A stretch of DNA of 64,000 bases from Lucinisca nassula (GCA_963580285.1 OY757015.1:145264082-145328081); one strand, 5' to 3'; positions 1-9,760 are shown, counted from the first letter of the stretch. Numbers and translations are program-made. The notes: generated by a model from the sequence alone, not told the origin.

Positions 1-107
1 AGCGCGTCTATGAGTACAGTAATGATTAACTGAAGCTAACAGCTTTATGCGCAGGTCTTGAATAGAACACGCTTAAAAACAAGTCCCAAATATAATCTAC
101 ATTCAGA

Positions 108-249
108 AAAAATAACCCTCTGATCAGGATCTACACAGTTCGACATTCAGTCTATGACTTTGTAGGAATAGATTATATCAAGTAATCTGATTGGTTCAAA
201 GTCAGAAATGGGTGTGGTCATACTGAATTTTCAGCAGGATAAGGGTTAA
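108..249. mobile_element. T1 element, right half only
   Basis: The right arm of a T1 element ends in GATAAGGGTTAA at 246-249. It keeps the internal CAAGTAATCTGATTGGTTC and GGGTGTGG blocks seen in complete copies such as 31002-31214. The left arm and most of the central hairpin are missing. Confidence 0.7.
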
Positions 250-374
250 CTACATCTCATTGAAAAAAAAAAAAACATTATTAAATAGGAGAAACACTTT
301 TCCGAGGGCTAGACCAGGAGTGTTGTTAATTGATTCTCATACAAACATCATTTTGATCGAATCTGAAACGGGCC

Positions 375-545
375 TTAATGGCAAACGGTTAGGAGCGCTG
401 TTACTTACGAGTCAGTATGGGTCTCTCACCGCTGTGGGTTCGAGCCTCGCCTGAGTCACAGCTATGCCGTCAGTTGGTGTAAAGGTACCGTGTAGCTTTC
501 AGTGCCTGACCGTTATACTGCTTTGGCTTCAGTAGGGCTTGCAGC
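375..545 (+). mobile_element. tRNA-derived SINE head fragment
   Basis: A pol III box B-like GGGTTCGAGCC (437-447) follows a tRNA-like stretch, GGTTAGGAGCGCTGTTAC. It resembles a tRNA-derived SINE head, but the body after it (TCAGTTGGTGTAAAGGTACC) matches none of the better-preserved families in the window. It is too diverged to be a working tRNA gene. Confidence 0.4.
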
Positions 546-561
546 AGGTACGGGATGTCTG

Positions 562-2078
562 TTTTTATGCCCCCAGAATCAAAGATTCGGGGGCATATAG
601 TTTTTGATCTGTCTGTCCGCCTGTTTGCCTGTTTGTTTGAAATAACATTGGGCATAACTTTTGAATGGTCACTGATAGGACTATCATATTTTACTAGTGT
701 TTACCTTGTCATAAGACCTTTCCAGTGGTATCAAAATTTTTGACCTTGTGGCCTTGACCTTAATGTTTTACCTACTTTTTAAAAAACTTTAACATTGGTC
801 ATAACTTTCGATTGGTAAGTGAAAGAGCTTTCATAATTCACCTGTGCATTCCTTGTCCATAATTAATGCCCCCCCCCCCACACACACACACACAACCCCC
901 GGAATAAAAAATTCGGGGGCATATAATTTTTGGTCTGTCTGTATGTCCGTCTGTTTGTCCGCAAAAACTTAAACATTGCGCATAACATTTAAACCGTAAC
1001 TGATAGGCTTTTAATTTTTCACATTTGCATTTCTTGGCACAAGACCTTTCCTGTGGTACCATATTTTTACCTCGTGGCCTTTACCTTGACGTTTGACCTA
1101 CTTTTTAAAAACTTTAACCATTTTTATTGGTTAGTGCAAGGACTTTCATATTTCACTCGTGCATTCCATTTCTCAATGCCTTTCCAGTGGAACCCCATTT
1201 TTTTACCTTGTGACCTTGACCGTGATGTTTGACTTACTTTTTAAAAAATTTAACATTGACCATAACTTTTGATTGGTTAGTTTTCACACGTGCATTCCAT
1301 GTCACAAGACCTTTCCAGTGGTACCCTGATTTTATTTTACCTTTTGACCTTGTCCTTGATGTTTGACATACTTTTTTAAAACATTAACATTGGCCATATC
1401 TTTTGAATGGTTAGTGATAGGGCTTTCATATTTCACACGTCCATTCCATGCCACCAGACCTTTCGTGGTACAATAATTGACTTTGACGTTTGACATGCTT
1501 TTTGAAAGCTTTACTATTGGCCATCAGTTTCGATTGGTAGGTGATATGTCTTTCATATTTCACATCTGCATTCCATGTCACAAGACCGTAATTTTAGACC
1601 TTGTGACCTCGGCCTACTTTTTAAAAGCTTTAATATTGGTCATAACTTTAGACTAGTTAGTGATAGGACTTTCATATTTCACTTGTGCATTCCATGAATG
1701 CTTGACCTTATGAACTTGGCCTTGCCTTTGACACACTTTTTATAAACTTTAACAACGGCTATAATCTTCGTTTGGTAAGTGATAGGGTTTTCATATTTTT
1801 GTCGCATTACCTTTCCAGTGAAATCATAATTTTGGACCTGGTGACCTGGACGTTTGACTCATTTTCTAAAAACTTTAACAATGGCCATAACTTTCGATTG
1901 GTGACTAGGCTTTCATATTTCACAGGGGCATTTCTTGTCAGAGACCTTTCCAGTGGTACCATAATTTGTGACCTTATGACCTTGACCTTCTTTTAAAACC
2001 TTGGTCATACCTTTTGATTGGTTAGTGATAGTGATTTCATATTTCACATGCGCTGTCTGGGGGCATCCGTGTTTTGTT
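562..2078 (-). mobile_element. V1 'ATGCCCCC' element with internal tandem repeats
   Basis: About nine degenerate units of roughly 120-140 bp carry the motifs ACTTTAACATTGGTCATAAC, TTTCATATTTCAC, GCATTCCATGTCACAAGACC, TTTCCAGTGG and GACCTTGACC. The left side has two terminal palindromes built on GAATC...GATTCGGGGGCATA (568-601 and about 869-922), each followed by a GTCTGTCTGTCCG-type run. The right end has GCGCTGTCTGGGGGCAT (about 2051-2067), which is the reverse complement of the start of the copy at 46.4 kb. Read on the minus strand, the element starts GATGCCCCCAGACAGCGC and ends at the palindromes. It has no coding capacity. The doubled end suggests two nested or tandem copies. Confidence 0.7.
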
Positions 2079-2079
2079 T

Positions 2080-2350
2080 GTTCTGGAGTTTAACGGCCCA
2101 GTCAACACCATTTTAGGTCATTTTGAGCCGGCCAGTTTACCTTTGGCAAGCTTATACGTAAGCGGTTAACCAGTACAGTACAAATACTTTCGCCAGAAAC
2201 TGATAACTGCCCTTCTTGAATCAGCGGAAGGGAGAGATTGAACCTAATCAACCTCCACGAAAGAATGTTGCCGATCTCGTAAGGTATCCAACCCACGTCC
2301 TCCTGATCACCAGTCAGACGCGCATCCGACAGTGTTTTACAAACACACAT
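2080..2350 (-). mobile_element. S3 SINE, nearly full length
   Basis: Read on the minus strand it has the tRNA-like GCGTCTGACTGGTGATCAGG head, an AACATTCTTTCGTGGAGG body with an AAGAAGGGCAGTTATCAG block, and the tail GACTGGGCCGTTAAACTCC. It lies directly against the V1 element. Confidence 0.65.
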
Positions 2351-2367
2351 TACCATAACACTTCTAT

Positions 2368-2665
2368 TCTAATATATTGGTAAAATTTTACCACCAAAAA
2401 TGAAATTTTCAGATAAAAAATCCTGATATTTTTCAAATTTCTGCTCTAAATATAGATTGTGGGTACTCGTTAGGACCCGGCGCCTTATCGAGGCATAGAT
2501 TGTGGGTACTCGTTAGAACCGCCTCATCTAACGAGTACCCACAATTTATGTTTTAGAGCAGAAATAAGAACAATAATGTACACCCCTGTAAACCCCAGTT
2601 TTACTATATAAAAGTGGGGTTCGAGGGGGTCAGAATTATATAGGCCTGTTTTCGTGGTGTCTTGC
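2368..2665. mobile_element. M1 palindromic element
   Basis: Central inverted arms ATAGATTGTGGGTACTCGTT and ACGAGTACCCACAATTTATG are flanked by ATTTCTGCTC / GAGCAGAAATAAG. On the right is an AACCCCAGTTTTAC...AAAAGTGGGGTT hairpin. A short extra copy of the GGGTACTCGTTAG arm lies between 2458 and 2518. There is no coding capacity. Confidence 0.65.
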
Positions 2666-2859
2666 TTTTTCTGTTCTTCTCTGGTAAACCGCTTAGAGGG
2701 TCAAAGCCTGGAACAGTGAATGTAACTGATCTGTCGGACATGACCTAATCTGTTGACTGGGCCGTAACCCTCACCACAACAATACCAACAGACCAATGCC
2801 GTCTGTTCAGAATTTTCGCATGACACTGTACTGTAAGAGTTGACGTCTTCTTAGTGTAG

Positions 2860-2958
2860 ATGCAGACCCAAAGCAGACTTCTCCTGAAGGAGCAGTCTGG
2901 TCAGAGTCTACAATGTTTGCCATTCAGTTTGCACTTTTTGGAGCTAAAGTTTAAGGAG
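2860..2958. repeat. H hairpin with GGAGCAGTCTG arms
   Basis: GCAGACTTCTCCTGAAGGAGCAGTCTG forms an inverted repeat, followed by TCTACAATGTTTGCC. It is a diverged member of the hairpin class better preserved at 43.4 kb. No TTAA ends are visible. Confidence 0.5.
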
Positions 2959-2966
2959 CAATACTA

Positions 2967-3134
2967 TGGGGTGCCGTTTTACTATTTATTCCCGATTTAT
3001 GGATATCTTTAATTCGAATTATGGATATCTATTATTCGGCTGATTTATAGATATCCATTATTTGGATTATGGATATCTTTAAATCGAATTATGGATATCT
3101 ATAAATATGGATTAAATAGTAAAACGGCACCCCA
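2967..3134. mobile_element. 168-bp MITE with TA target duplication and GATATC array
   Basis: Perfect 22-bp terminal inverted repeats begin TGGGGTGCCGTTTTACTA and are flanked by TA on both sides. The interior is five copies of the palindrome GATATC at irregular spacing (most within TATGGATATCT) separated by AATTCGAATT-type sequence. The TA duplication fits Tc1/mariner-type mobilisation. It encodes nothing. Confidence 0.75.
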
Positions 3135-3271
3135 TATATACTTTACAGCAAGTCCTCAAGGTGTTCGAATGTTTTGGGTACGGTATATAGACTGTTCTTT
3201 GACAGTTATTTAGGGTACATTTTGGGAGCCCTAGAAGGCCCATCTCCGATATAGAGGCTGGGCCGCGCAGA

Positions 3272-3340
3272 AAAGATTTCACGATCAATCATGATTAATC
3301 TCCAGGTAAGAACGTTGCTGGCCCGACAGGTATCGAAACT
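3272..3340 (-). mobile_element. S3 SINE 5' fragment
   Basis: On the minus strand this reads GTTTCGATACCTGTCGGGCC then AGCAACGTTCTTACCTGG. These are the box B and first body segment of S3 as seen at 27.6 kb. The rest is replaced by a TAAA repeat. Confidence 0.5.
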
Positions 3341-3341
3341 A

Positions 3342-3386
3342 AAAATAAATAAATAAATAAATGAATAAATAAAAAAATAAATAAAT
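3342..3386 (+). repeat. (TAAA)n microsatellite
   Basis: About ten TAAA units with one TGAA and one A-run interruption lie between an S3 fragment and an S2 SINE. Confidence 0.85.
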
Positions 3387-3695
3387 CGGCCCCGGCCAAT
3401 CGGGGCTAGAATAAATATATGGGCTGCATGATGCTTCCACGTAGAGCTGAAACCGAACCGCACAAGATTACTGGTAAACCGCTTAGAGGATCTAAACCTG
3501 CCCAGGCAAAGCGGTGCGAGTCGGCCCGTCCATGCTTATAAACCCTATTGGTTTCATTGGGCGCCAGGGCTTTAGATGTCATTTCATCTCAATGTCGGGT
3601 AAAAGTCCCACAAATTGGAAGCAACGTCTCCAAAATGACCTTCACAGTGTTGACGGGGACGTTAAACCTCAAATCAAACAAACAAACAAAGCAAC
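3387..3695 (+). mobile_element. S2 SINE, nearly full length
   Basis: It runs from GGCCAATCGGGGCTAG through GGGCTGCATGATGCTTCCAC, GGTAAACCGCTTAGAGGATC and GATGTCATTTCATCTCAATG to GACGGGGACGTTAAACCTC and a (CAAA)n tail. It is a good reference copy for the family. Confidence 0.75.
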
Positions 3696-3821
3696 AAAAT
3701 CACAATATGCCTGTACGACCAGGGACCAGTTGTTCAAAACTAACGATGTCATAAGTTCATATATCGTAACAACTTTGTCAGTTAATATGGCAAATTGTCC
3801 TGCAGAAAAAAAATGAAATGC

Positions 3822-3913
3822 TCATTTCCTCTCAATGTCGGGTAAAAGTCCCACAAAATCCAAAATGACCTTTACGGTGTTAACGGGGACGTTAAACCTC
3901 AAATCAAACAAAT
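3822..3913 (+). mobile_element. S2 SINE 3' fragment that truncates mariner
   Basis: Only the last ~90 bp of S2 are present (CTCAATGTCGGGTAAAAGTC to the CAAACAAA tail). It abuts the mariner relic exactly where its reading frame loses transposase similarity, so it marks the truncation point. Confidence 0.7.
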
Positions 3914-4553
3914 AGGGCCCTGAGTTGAAAAGAATATGGCATACATTGCCTTCTTGACGCTCATGGTCCGCTTTGCAATGCATGGTTTTTTTGCAATACT
4001 TTGTTGCCCATGTTTTGTTCTGAATCTTTCGTTTTGGCTCAAAAAAGTGAACCCACGTCTCGTCACATATGACGACATTAGCGAAAGACCGTGCATTGTA
4101 ATTTGGAAACTTTTTAAGCAACTTCTTGGCGCACTGAACGCGTGAGTTTTTCTGCTCATCTGTCAACAGATGGGGAATCCATCTAGCACAGATCTTTCTC
4201 ATTTTCAAATCCCGTTTCAGAATTGTATGAGCTGCTCCTAATGAGATGGCAACCATACTAGTTATTTGCCTAGTGGTGTATCGTGCATCGGTAGCAACTA
4301 TTTCTTTCACCCTAGCAACCATCTTGGCAGATGTTGCTCTTTTCGGCCGACGATCATGTGGTGCATCTTCTGTTGAGCCTAGCCCACAGCTGCATTTCTT
4401 ACACCAACGAAAAACTGTCGGAAAAGACATTTCAGTATGCGCATAAACCGAACATATTTCATCAAAAATGTCTTTGCACCGTATACCAAGAATACAACGA
4501 TTCTTAATATAGGACCGTATTTCAACGGCGTACTCTGACCGTCTTCCAACCAT
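3914..4553 (-). pseudogene. mariner transposase, truncated and frameshifted
   Basis: This is the N-terminal and first catalytic part of a Tc1/mariner-superfamily transposase, the enzyme that cuts and pastes the element at TA sites. From the ATG at 4551-4553 the frame reads about 185 residues. It has a helix-turn-helix region around residues 14-50, the STEDAPHDRRP linker (a degraded GRP motif) at 60-70, the ARWIPHLLTDEQK signature at 123-135, and the first catalytic aspartate in CDETW at 164. After KTWATK the similarity shifts frame to a segment containing MSVKKAMYAIFFSTQGP, then ends at an S2 SINE tail. The second and third catalytic acidic residues are lost. Full-length mariner transposases are about 340-350 residues. 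An open frame continues upstream to 4730 but shows no transposase similarity. It is inactive. Confidence 0.85.
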
Positions 4554-4838
4554 GTTTTGTATTAGTATACAAGAGTAGACCGTGTTTATCGAACGATATA
4601 CATGGCTAAAGTGAACGGGTTTTAACAGGTTTTGTATCAATGTATAAGTAAAATGTTTTTTTACGCTGTGATATTTATTTCCAGGTGATTTTCGCATTAG
4701 TGCATGAGAAAACGTTCTACTTGCATTCATATTTGATCAGTCCTCGTATAAGAAAAAAAGACCACTTTGGAGATATAAAAGAATGCACTATGACACTCGG
4801 ATGCGTTACAGTAATGCATTGTTGCAATGTTGAACTAG
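4554..4838. other. no gene seen; probable mariner 5' flank
   Basis: AT-rich sequence upstream of the mariner start. I could not find a matching terminal inverted repeat because the 3' half of the element is missing. Confidence 0.5.
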
Positions 4839-5010
4839 ATCATACTGCTTCTGTATCAAAATGTAGGAGCATTCTGGTCAGTGTCTACATTGTTTGCCTG
4901 TATGCAAAAATGTTTTTGAAGAGTGCAAGAAGATAAACAGCTGACACAAACAGACATTTTCAAATGCGCCTTTTCTTTGGCAAACTGAGTTTATCAGTTT
5001 GTTTACTCAA
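4839..5010. repeat. H element, right half
   Basis: GTAGGAGCATTCTGGTCAG followed by TCTACATTGTTTGCCTG, GCAAAAATGTTTTTGAAG and GACAAACAGACATTTTCA parallels 43460-43600. The left hairpin arm is missing. Confidence 0.5.
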
Positions 5011-5021
5011 AGTACAGGAAT

Positions 5022-5210
5022 TTAACCCCTTATCCCGCTTATCACGACAACCCCAACTTTTGCAAACAGTGTAGTCTGATCAGGGTCTACACCATTTGAC
5101 ATTCACATTTTGTGAATTTGTAGGAATAAGTTACATCAAGTAATCTGATTGGTTCAAAGTCAGAAATGGGCGTGGCTAAATTAATTCAGCAGATAAAAGA
5201 AATTCTTAAG
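5022..5210. mobile_element. T1 element, degenerate
   Basis: Starts TTAACCCCTTATCCCGC and keeps CAACTTTTGCAAACAGTG, CAAGTAATCTGATTGGTTC and GGGCGTGGC. The central hairpin is shortened and the right end decays to CAGCAGATAAAAG. Confidence 0.65.
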
Positions 5211-5214
5211 TCCT

Positions 5215-5770
5215 GGTTTACCCACCAAAAAGGGACGTAGTGATCAAAGGGCGGCCGTCTCACAGCGAAAAGGGGAACAAAGTCAACGATAGGCGCTGTG
5301 GTTGCGGCCTCGGCTTTGCACTTAGGAGTGCCTATCGGTGACAGCGATCCCTGGATCACTGTGAGAAGACCATAGCAGAACGGAGCATGGACCCACCACA
5401 AGGAAAATCCATAGCCCCGACCCACCCTCCAAAGGGGGTGTGGCAAGCGAGAAGTTAAGACAAGGTGTAGCGTTGTGGTTGCGGCCCACTGGCTTTGCAC
5501 TTATGAACGCTGCACCAAAGCCCTAGCTGATCGGGAGCCACACAGCCCGAAAGAGGACCACACGAAAGCAAGCCGGGACTGGGCATGGACCCGTCACAAG
5601 GAAAACCCATCGCCCAGCCCCTCCTGAGGGGGTGAGGCAAACGGGAAGTCAGAACGAGACGTAGCGCTGTGGTTGCGGTCCTTTGACTTTGCACTTAGGA
5701 GCGTTGCGTCAAAATCCTGGCTGATCGAGAGCCACACAACCCAAAGGAGAACGGCACAACAGCACACTAG
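5215..5770. repeat. three-unit tandem repeat, GC-richer, 178-193 bp period
   Basis: Three diverged units each contain GCGCTGTGGTTGCGG / CTTTGCACTTAGGAG (5289, 5470, 5663), an AAGGAAAACCCAT block and a GAGGGGGTG(A/T)GGCAA block. Base composition is clearly GC-richer than the surroundings. Open frames here run on several strands and frames and look like repeat artefacts. I do not recognise a gene. Confidence 0.6.
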
Positions 5771-6476
5771 CAAACAAAGCCTCTCCTTCAGGAACGCATA
5801 TAGAAAAGTGGGGCAGAAATAAGAAACAAGACGCCTTAGCACATCTTTTTCTTTCTTTTTTCGCAACTTTCGCTTTCGAATAAAGGATGTACTTTATAAG
5901 GTTACCCAAACGGAATGACCTTGGGGCCCTCAAAAGGGCCTTTTGCATACCACCACGACTGAAAAACCGCATCTCGCCTGGTATATCATACAGCCCTCCG
6001 TACTGCCCTTGTCGCATAACATAAAAATCACCAAAACCAGCAAATTGCGCCATGACCGTAATAAAGGCAGACGGTCAAGATGGCCAAGATGGCCACATAT
6101 CAATACAGACAAGGGCAATTAACTAACTAGGGCATGACTTAGCGCGACCTGAAGGAAGGCTTTTAACAAACACAACCACCCACGCGAAACTAAAACAACA
6201 TACAACCACACTAGGTAGGTAGATATAGCGATAGATGTAGGATAGGAATACAGTAGAGAGGATAGTATAGAAAAGAGAGATAAAAAACCTGGAGTTAGAA
6301 GAAGAAGAAGAAGAGTTTTCTCCAAAAAGCGATTTCAAACAATTTTATTTGTGTAAGTATGAAACATTAAAAACAAGATCGCATAGGAGCGCTCGACTGC
6401 GCACGTGCGCAGGCGGACGCTTGTATGCGACCTACATGATTATATAACAATTTGCACAAACCACTTTGACTAAAGA
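5771..6476. other. unrecognised segment of the GC-richer block
   Basis: No gene, SINE or T element is recognisable. It includes an A/G-rich (GAA)n run at 6301-6314 and ends just before the 482-bp tandem repeat. It probably belongs to the same mobile or tandem structure as its neighbours on both sides. Confidence 0.4.
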
Positions 6477-7412
6477 GATTGGCAAACGTTATCTCGGGAC
6501 CCCAAACGGCTAGGCAAGAATACATTTGTTTTTTTTTCTCTACTATGGTGCTTTCCAACACGTAGGATGCGATAATGATATGCAAACATGGCGACACAAA
6601 ATGACCCTCCTACGGTCCCACAGAATACGGCATCCTGCGTCGAGGAGGGCATCACTTTTTCTTAAATTCAAACGAAAAAGCATAAAAGGGGATTGACCTA
6701 CTTTCCACATCCTCCGCGATAGAGGTCACCCACTAACTAAAATAAATACGAATTTGGGCCCGAGACGGCGGAAGCCAACACACCATGCTACTATGTTATA
6801 TGTTGTATGTACAGAATAAACAACAACAACAACAAAAAAAAAAACACACACACACACAAATATAATCTTCAAGCACAACCTTGCAGGTACAAAAATTGTC
6901 CTTCCCAGCAACTGTGGGCGGATGGGCCTGTCCCAAAAAGGATAACACCACAAATGAGATCGGCAAACGTTGTCTCGGGCCTCCAAATGGCTAGGCAGGA
7001 ATACACTTTCCACCTATGGTGCCTTCCTTCACGTAGGATGCGTTAATGATATGCAAACATGGCGACTGACCCACTTATGGTCCTGAAGAGAGCGGCATCC
7101 TACGTCGAGGAAGGCATCACTTTTTCTTAACTCAAAACGGCAAATGCATAAAAAGGGATTGACCTACTTTGCACATCCTCCGCGATAGAAGTCAGTCACT
7201 AACAAAATAAATACGAATTCAAACCCGAGACGGCGTAGGCCGGCACTTCATGTTATTATGTTACATGTTGTATGTACAGATAAAAAAAAAAAAAAAAAAA
7301 AAAAAAAAACACAAAATATAAACCACTAGCTTAATCTTGCAGGTACAAAAACTGTCCTCCCCAGCACCTGTGAGCGGGTGGGCTTGCCCTAAAACGGACA
7401 ACACCACCTTTA
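6477..7412. repeat. about two tandem copies of a 482-bp unit
   Basis: The segment starting GGCAAACGTTATCTCGGG (6481) recurs from 6963, both times followed by GGCTAGGCA(A/G)GAATACA, CACGTAGGATGCG, GATATGCAAACATGGCGAC, GATTGACCTACTTT and CATCCTCCGCGATAGA. Each unit ends in an A-rich run (about 6822-6845 and 7280-7309) and an ACTGTCC..CCAGCA block. A GTAGGATGC...GCATCCTGCGTC inverted pair lies inside each unit. No protein family is recognised. Confidence 0.75.
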
Positions 7413-7554
7413 AGGCAAAAGAAAAACAAACAAAACAGGTCCGTGGCGGGGTAAGCACATCTGCCCGCATATATACTTAAAAAATAGACCACTCAACAAG
7501 CTGGGAAAACAGACCAAACAATGTAAAAATGAACATACGTTACATAAATATACA

Positions 7555-7608
7555 AAAATCAAATAATAATAATAAAAAAAAAATAAAAAAAATAAAAAAA
7601 AAAATACC
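7555..7608 (+). repeat. A-rich AAT/AAAT run
   Basis: Low-complexity AATAATAATAAAAAA tract at the edge of the GC-richer block. Confidence 0.8.
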
Positions 7609-7691
7609 AATATCAAAATTGACCCTTTCCTGCTCTGACACGGTTCGGCATATTGACAAGCAACAAATTATAACGTCGAGTAGAAGACAAA

Positions 7692-7970
7692 ATGGACCGA
7701 CTGCAGCGGACTTACGATCGATACGGACGGACGGGGCTGGAGCCGAGCGATGGTGTCCCCATTCACCGGCAACGTGGAATGGGGATAGCACCGAACGGCT
7801 ACGGTGTAGTGCCAGAATGGATTAGTTCCCTGGGACCCCACCAGCTGACGACCCGCGACACGGGGAAACTGGAAACAACAACAACATGGTTTACCCATCC
7901 TGACATAGGTTACAATTTAAGAGGCTTCCAGTATTATAGAAAGCCTTTTGTAACTTGTGAAAATGAATGA
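7692..7970 (+). CDS. unrecognised 92-aa open frame in the GC-richer block
   Basis: The frame starts MDRLQRTYDRYGRTGLEPS and ends at a TGA followed closely by an AATAAA-like site (7974-7978). The first ~60 codons are GC-rich and charged, unlike nearby repeat DNA. I see no known motif, membrane segment or signal peptide. It could be the end of a retroelement gag or capsid-type frame, or simply chance in a GC-rich repeat. Confidence 0.15.
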   Translation: MDRLQRTYDRYGRTGLEPSDGVPIHRQRGMGIAPNGYGVVPEWISSLGPHQLTTRDTGKLETTTTWFTHPDIGYNLRGFQYYRKPFVTCENE

Positions 7971-8094
7971 CAATAAATATAGATTTTATTCAGCTGAGCA
8001 GGTGGAGTTGATCAGTCAAACTTCAATGACTCAAACACTGTCGGGACCAAAAATTTATGCATTCCACTGCATCATGCGATTAAATCCATGAAAT

Positions 8095-8330
8095 GAACAC
8101 TCCGCTAAACCCCACTTTATATAGAGAAAACTGGGGTTTATGGGGGTATACATTATTTTTTCTTATTTCTGCTCCAAGACATTGGTTGTGGGTACTCCAT
8201 AGAACCACCACAATGAGGCAGTTCTAACAAGCATCACAAACCTATGTTTGCAGCATAAATAAGAATATCATAGAGTAGCCAGTTTGGCGATGTGAAAAAT
8301 TTCATAATGCCGCATGGGTGTGTTATCGTA
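8095..8330. mobile_element. M1 palindromic element, diverged
   Basis: It has AAACCCCACTTTATATAG and AACTGGGGTTTATGGGGG on the left, then TTATTTCTGCTCC, GGTTGTGGGTACTCC and an AACCACCACAATGAGGCAG centre. The right arm is poorly preserved. Confidence 0.6.
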
Positions 8331-8364
8331 ATGGCGACAATGAAGATTAGTCATAGGCTGTGCC

Positions 8365-8457
8365 TTAACCCTTATCTTCTTGAAAACAATAATTTAGCCA
8401 CACCCATTGCTGACCATCAACCAATCAAAGTACTTGTTATAATGTATTAATTCAGTT
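8365..8457. mobile_element. T1 element left arm, cut by S2
   Basis: TTAACCCTTATCTTCTTG, then TTTAGCCACACCCATTGC and CAACCAATCAAAGTAC. The element stops where the following S2 SINE begins, so S2 inserted into or deleted the rest. Confidence 0.65.
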
Positions 8458-8460
8458 TTG

Positions 8461-8688
8461 GTTTGTTTGATTTGAGGTTTAACATCCCCGTCAACACTGT
8501 ATGGATCATTTTGGAGATGTCGCTTCCAATTTTGTGGGACCTTTACCCGACATTGAGATGAAATGACATCTCAAGCCCTGTCGCCCAATGAAACCAATAG
8601 AGTTTATAAGCATGGACGGCCCGACTCGCACCACTTTGCCTCGGCAGGCTTAGATTCTCTAAGCCGTTTACTAGTATTCATGTGTACC
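8461..8688 (-). mobile_element. S2 SINE, 5'-truncated
   Basis: The reverse-orientation S2 begins with its tail (TTTGATTTGAGGTTTAACATC) and runs to CTCTAAGCCGTTTACTAG, where the S1 SINE starts. The 5' head is missing. Confidence 0.75.
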
Positions 8689-8691
8689 GGC

Positions 8692-9001
8692 CCCGATAGC
8701 TCAGTTGGTAGAGTGTCCGCTCCGGGGAACGGGAGGTCACAGGTTCTATCCTGGGCCGTGACATACCAAAGTCGTTAAGAATGGTACTAGCTGCTCCTCG
8801 CTTGGCACTCAGATTTATGGGGTAGAGCTAGGACTGGTCGACCCAGTGTCAGGATAATGTGACTAGGTGTGGTATAATGTAATGTGTCTGGGACATGATA
8901 CTTCAGTGAGGCAGCACTATAAGTGAGCATTGAGCTCCCTGTCGCAACCAGACACCGTCGTGATATGACTGAAAAATTGTTGAAAGCGACGTTAAACCCA
9001 A

Positions 9002-9003
<2 letters not shown>
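8692..9003 (+). mobile_element. S1 tRNA-derived SINE
   Basis: The head is tRNA-like with box A TAGCTCAGTTGG (8697-8708) and a mutated box B, GGTTCTATCC (8742-8751). The body has GGTACTAGCTGCTCC, GGGTAGAGCTAGGACTGG and a 3' module CGTCGTGATATGACTG, AAAAATTGTTGAAAGCGACG, TTAAACCC. That 3' module is of the kind shared among animal V-SINE/MetaSINE-type families, from memory. A long CA tail follows. Pol III boxes drive SINE transcription. Confidence 0.8.

Positions 9004-9096
<93 letters not shown>
9004..9096 (+). repeat. (CA)n microsatellite, about 46 units
   Basis: Uninterrupted CA array forming the tail of the S1 SINE. Confidence 0.95.
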
Positions 9097-9099
<3 letters not shown>

Positions 9100-9183
9100 C
9101 TCATGTGCAGTCGGTTTCAGCTCTGCATGGAAGCATCATGCAGCCCATCTATTTCTTCAAGCCCTGACGTTAAACCCAAATTC

Positions 9184-9241
<58 letters not shown>

Positions 9242-9312
9242 CTCATGTGCAGTCGGTTTCAGCTCTGCATGGAAGCATCATGCAGCCCATCTATTTCTTC
9301 AAGCCCTGATGG
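9097..9312. repeat. duplicated S2 5' fragment separated by a second CA array
   Basis: A 70-bp antisense S2 5' segment (GTACTCATGTGCAGTCGG to CTATTTCTTCAAGCCCTG) occurs at 9097-9165 and again at 9239-9309. Between them is a repeat of the S1 3' end (ACGTTAAACCCAAATTC) and (CA)n at 9182-9238. This is a local tandem duplication with CA arrays at both breakpoints. Confidence 0.75.
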
Positions 9313-9324
9313 ATGGGTGCCGTA

Positions 9325-9620
9325 ATTAATTCAGTTCACAAACTACATGACAGTGTAGACTTCTGATTTGAAAGTGTAGATCCTGATCAGATGGCTTCTG
9401 AAGAAGATCCTGATCAGATGGCTTCTGAAGAAGCCATCTGTCACCTGGATCTTTACTGTTTGCAAAGGTAGGAGATATAGTGAACAGCAGAATAAGTAGA
9501 CTCCTGGGGATAGACACTTGGATGAGTTTGAAGATTGGCCAGTTCGATCTATTAATAGTCATGGAGTTACTTCCTCTTGATTGGAAAAAATACCTATTTA
9601 CCTTGTCATCAGAATAAGGG
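9325..9620. mobile_element. T1-like hairpin with internal 27-bp duplication
   Basis: The segment GATCCTGATCAGATGGCTTC plus TGAAGAA occurs twice in direct tandem (9381-9434), followed by the complementary AAGCCATCTG arm and TTTGCAAAGGTAGG. The remaining T1 arms are diverged and I cannot place either end exactly. Confidence 0.5.
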
Positions 9621-9760
9621 TTAAGGAAAGGAACCTTTGAGGTTTTACTCTGTAAAGAGGAGTACCTTAGTTCTGATTCCGTGTACACATTTAGGAAGAG
9701 GAGCTTCAACCATCACAATGCTGGCTCTGTATATATCTTTGTTTGAAAACATTATATATC

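Noticed and set aside
4554..4730. N-terminal 59-residue extension of the mariner frame
   Set aside because: No similarity to transposases; MVGRRSEYAVEI at 4553 is the natural start region.
5186..6325. Overlapping minus-strand genes in the GC-richer block
   Set aside because: Frames follow tandem repeat units in several phases and show no domain; GC-richness alone lengthens open frames.
8692..8764. Functional tRNA gene
   Set aside because: Box B is mutated, the sequence continues into a repeated SINE body, and the same head recurs at 15572.
8787..9309. Cysteine/valine and threonine/histidine-rich proteins
   Set aside because: These frames are translations of the CA microsatellite on the two strands.
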